From: Aulostomus chinensis
Lineage: Eukaryota > Chordata > Actinopteri > Syngnathiformes > Aulostomidae
NCBI GenBank assembly: GCA_037954235.1
Contig: JBBMOA010000015.1
Coordinates: 21,420,799-21,484,798 of the forward strand
DNA length: 64,000 nt
Direction: 5' to 3'
Shown: positions 62,701 through 64,000 of the stretch, piece by piece
Numbering within the stretch: the stretch's first letter is position 1
How the letters are laid out: every line of letters starts with the position of its first letter
Translations under genes and position numbers: made by a program
The notes under the pieces: generated by a model
Databases searched by the model: none
Told to the model about the DNA's origin: nothing
Seen by the model: only the letters and a program-made list of their open reading frames with translations

Positions 62701-64000
62701 ACTTGACTGAAAACTCACTTTGAACAAAAGTTATGGCATTTTTGTGTCACAGGTCACAAATAGCGTTTTCTCAGCGAGAGAAGGCCAAAATGAACACTTC
62801 ATGCAGAACTCCTGTATTTTGATGAAAACTCACTGAAATCCACCTGTAACTTCAAGTTTATGCATCTTTCTATGCTTTCAGGTTGAAACTTGACTGAAAA
62901 CTCACTTTGAACAAAAGTTATGGCTGTTTTGTGTCACAGGTCACAAATAGTGTTTTCTCAGCGAGAGAAGGCCAAAATGAACACTTCATGCATAACTCCT
63001 GTTTTTTGATGAAAACTCACTGAAATCAAGCTGTAACTTCAAGTTTATGCATCTTTCTATGCTTTCAGGTTGAAACTTGACTGAAAACTCACTTTGAACA
63101 AAAGTTATGGCATTTTTGTGTCACAGGTCACAAATAGCGTTTTCTCAGCGAGAGAAGGCCAAAATGAACACTTCATGCAGAACTCCTGTATTTTGAGGAA
63201 AACTCACTGAAATCCACCTGTAACTTCAAGTTTATGCATCTTTCTATGCTTTCAGGTTGAAACTTGACTGAAAACTCACTTTGAACAAAAGTTAAGGCTG
63301 TTTTGTGTCACAGGTCACAAATAGTGTTTTCTCAGCGAGAGAAGGCCAAAATGAACACTTCATGCAGAACTCCTGTATTTTGATGAAAACTCACTGAAAT
63401 CCACCTGTAACTTCAAGTTTATGTATCTTTCTATGCTTTCAGGTTGAAACTTGACTGAAAACTCACTTTGAACAAAAGTTATGGCTGTTTTGTGTCACAG
63501 GTCACAAATAGTGTTTTCTCAGCGAGAGAAGGCCAAAATGAACACTTCATGCAGAACTCCTGTATTTTGAGGAAAACTCACTGAAATCCACCTGTAACTT
63601 CAAGTTTATGCATCTTTCTATGCTTTCAGGTTGAAACTTGACTGAAAACTCACTTTTAAAAAAAGTTATGGCATTTTTGTGTCACAGGTCACAAATAGCG
63701 TTTTCTCAGCGAGAGAAGGCCAAAATGAAAACTTCATGCATAACTCCTGTTTTTTGATGAAAACTCACTGAAATCAAGCTGTAACTTCAAGTTTATGCAT
63801 CTTTCTATGCTTTCAGGTTGAAACTTGACTGAAAACTCACTTTTAAAAAAAGTTATGGCATTTTTGTGTCACAGGTCACAAATAGCGTTTTCTCAGCGAG
63901 AGAAGGCCAAAATGAACACTTCATGCAGAACTCCTGTATTTTGAGAAAAACTCACTGAAATCAACCTGTAACTTCAAGTTTATGCATCTTTCTATGCTTT
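59700..64000 (+). repeat. Satellite segment with a 4-monomer spaced variant
   Basis: AACTGCTG followed by AAAGCAAGCTG recurs at 60,750 and 61,498 (748 = 4 x 187). TCTATACTTTC is near 60,437 and 61,371. Private variants include GAAAAATGAC near 59,706, AGGATGAAAC near 60,261, GTTCTGGC near 61,234, ACTTCGAAC near 61,971, CAATTTTATG near 62,105 and GTTAAGGC near 63,292. From 62.4 kb onward the monomers are close to consensus. No gene is seen. Confidence 0.75.
63958..64000 (+). repeat. Partial last monomer cut by the window edge
   Basis: The first 43 bases of a monomer are present (AAATCAACC onward) and match the consensus up to the edge. The array therefore runs on beyond the window. The mixed CAACCTG at positions 5-11 is intermediate between the two common forms. 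Confidence 0.9.

Larger units (their letters stand above)
1..64000 (+). repeat. 187-bp tandem satellite array (whole window)
   Basis: The same monomer repeats head-to-tail from base 1 to base 64,000. Its opening AAA is at 1, 188, 375 and 562, and the last is at 63,958; the span equals 342 x 187 + 3. Every line read matched the same consensus in the same orientation, with scattered substitutions and rare 1-4 bp indels. I saw no insertion, inversion or unique DNA. The monomer is close to nucleosome-plus-linker length and AT-rich, which is typical of centromeric or pericentromeric satellites in eukaryotes; the chromosomal role is inferred. No gene function is expected. The array continues past both ends of the window, so its total length is unknown. 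Confidence 0.98.

Noticed and set aside
1..64000. CRISPR array (regular repeats)
   Set aside because: The whole 187-bp unit repeats, with no short repeat separated by unique spacers, and there are no cas genes. The pattern is tandem satellite DNA.
1..64000. Transposon or retroelement insertion within the array
   Set aside because: All lines read as satellite in phase; I found no segment off consensus longer than a few bases and no target-site duplication or terminal repeats.
1..64000. CENP-B box in the monomer
   Set aside because: No match to the TTCG...A..CGGG core on either strand of the consensus. The single TTCGAAC near 61,971 is a one-base variant without the rest of the motif.
1..64000. 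rDNA spacer, telomere or small-RNA gene cluster
   Set aside because: There is no TTAGGG-like repeat and no rRNA or tRNA sequence, and I saw no pol III box arrangement.

Overview
The whole 64,000-base window is one uninterrupted tandem satellite array. A 187-bp monomer repeats head-to-tail in a single orientation from the first base to the last. The phase marker (the AAA that opens the monomer) is at base 1 and next at 188, 375 and 562; the last is at 63,958. The distance 63,957 equals 342 x 187 + 3, so the window holds 342 full monomers plus a 43-base partial one, with only 3 bp net indel drift. The first monomer is 36% G+C (68 of 187 bases, counted by hand). I found no protein-coding gene, RNA gene, transposon, CRISPR array, inverted segment or unique-sequence island. 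Neither edge of the array is inside the window.

This is eukaryotic constitutive heterochromatin, most likely centromeric or pericentromeric, probably from a long-read assembly. A monomer of nucleosome-plus-linker size, AT-richness, few CpGs, short dyads and layered higher-order repeats (HORs) all fit. I cannot name the species from sequence alone; a vertebrate, perhaps a teleost fish, is a low-confidence guess.

Monomers differ at linked diagnostic sites (monomer coordinates, 1 = base 1 of the window): 6/8 (CAAGCTG or CCACCTG), 18 and 23 (CAAGTTT, GAAGTTC or AAAGTTT), 74-83 (GAACAAAAG, TTAAAAAAAG, GAACAAAGG and others), 90-91 (TG or AT), 116 (T or C, a CpG), 158 (CATAAC or CAGAAC), 168 (T or A) and 175 (T, G or A). 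Two common haplotypes often alternate. One has TG at 90-91, T at 116 and CATAAC. The other has AT, C at 116 and CAGAAC.

Rare variants act as barcodes and reveal a patchwork of local multimers. They include a 4-mer (about 2.2-3.7 kb), a 10/11-mer (7.1-10.8 kb), a 5-mer (10.7-12.6 kb), 7/8/9-mers (13.4-19 kb), a 6-mer (20.4-22.1 kb), a 12-mer (24.25-28.4 kb), 2-mers (5.2-5.9, 28.4-29.1 and 47-48 kb), an 8-mer (31.35-34.34 kb), 3-mers (34.5-35.6 and 45.4-46.5 kb), 6/4/5-mers (40-43 kb) and nested 23- and 25-mer duplications (50.8-59.7 kb). Almost every spacing is an exact multiple of 187 after small known indels. That is the signature of in-register unequal exchange or gene conversion.

The two 63-codon open frames on the minus strand are chance by-products of a one-base T-run expansion in the monomer and are not annotated as genes. 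The interest of the window is the structure and history of the array, not a gene system.
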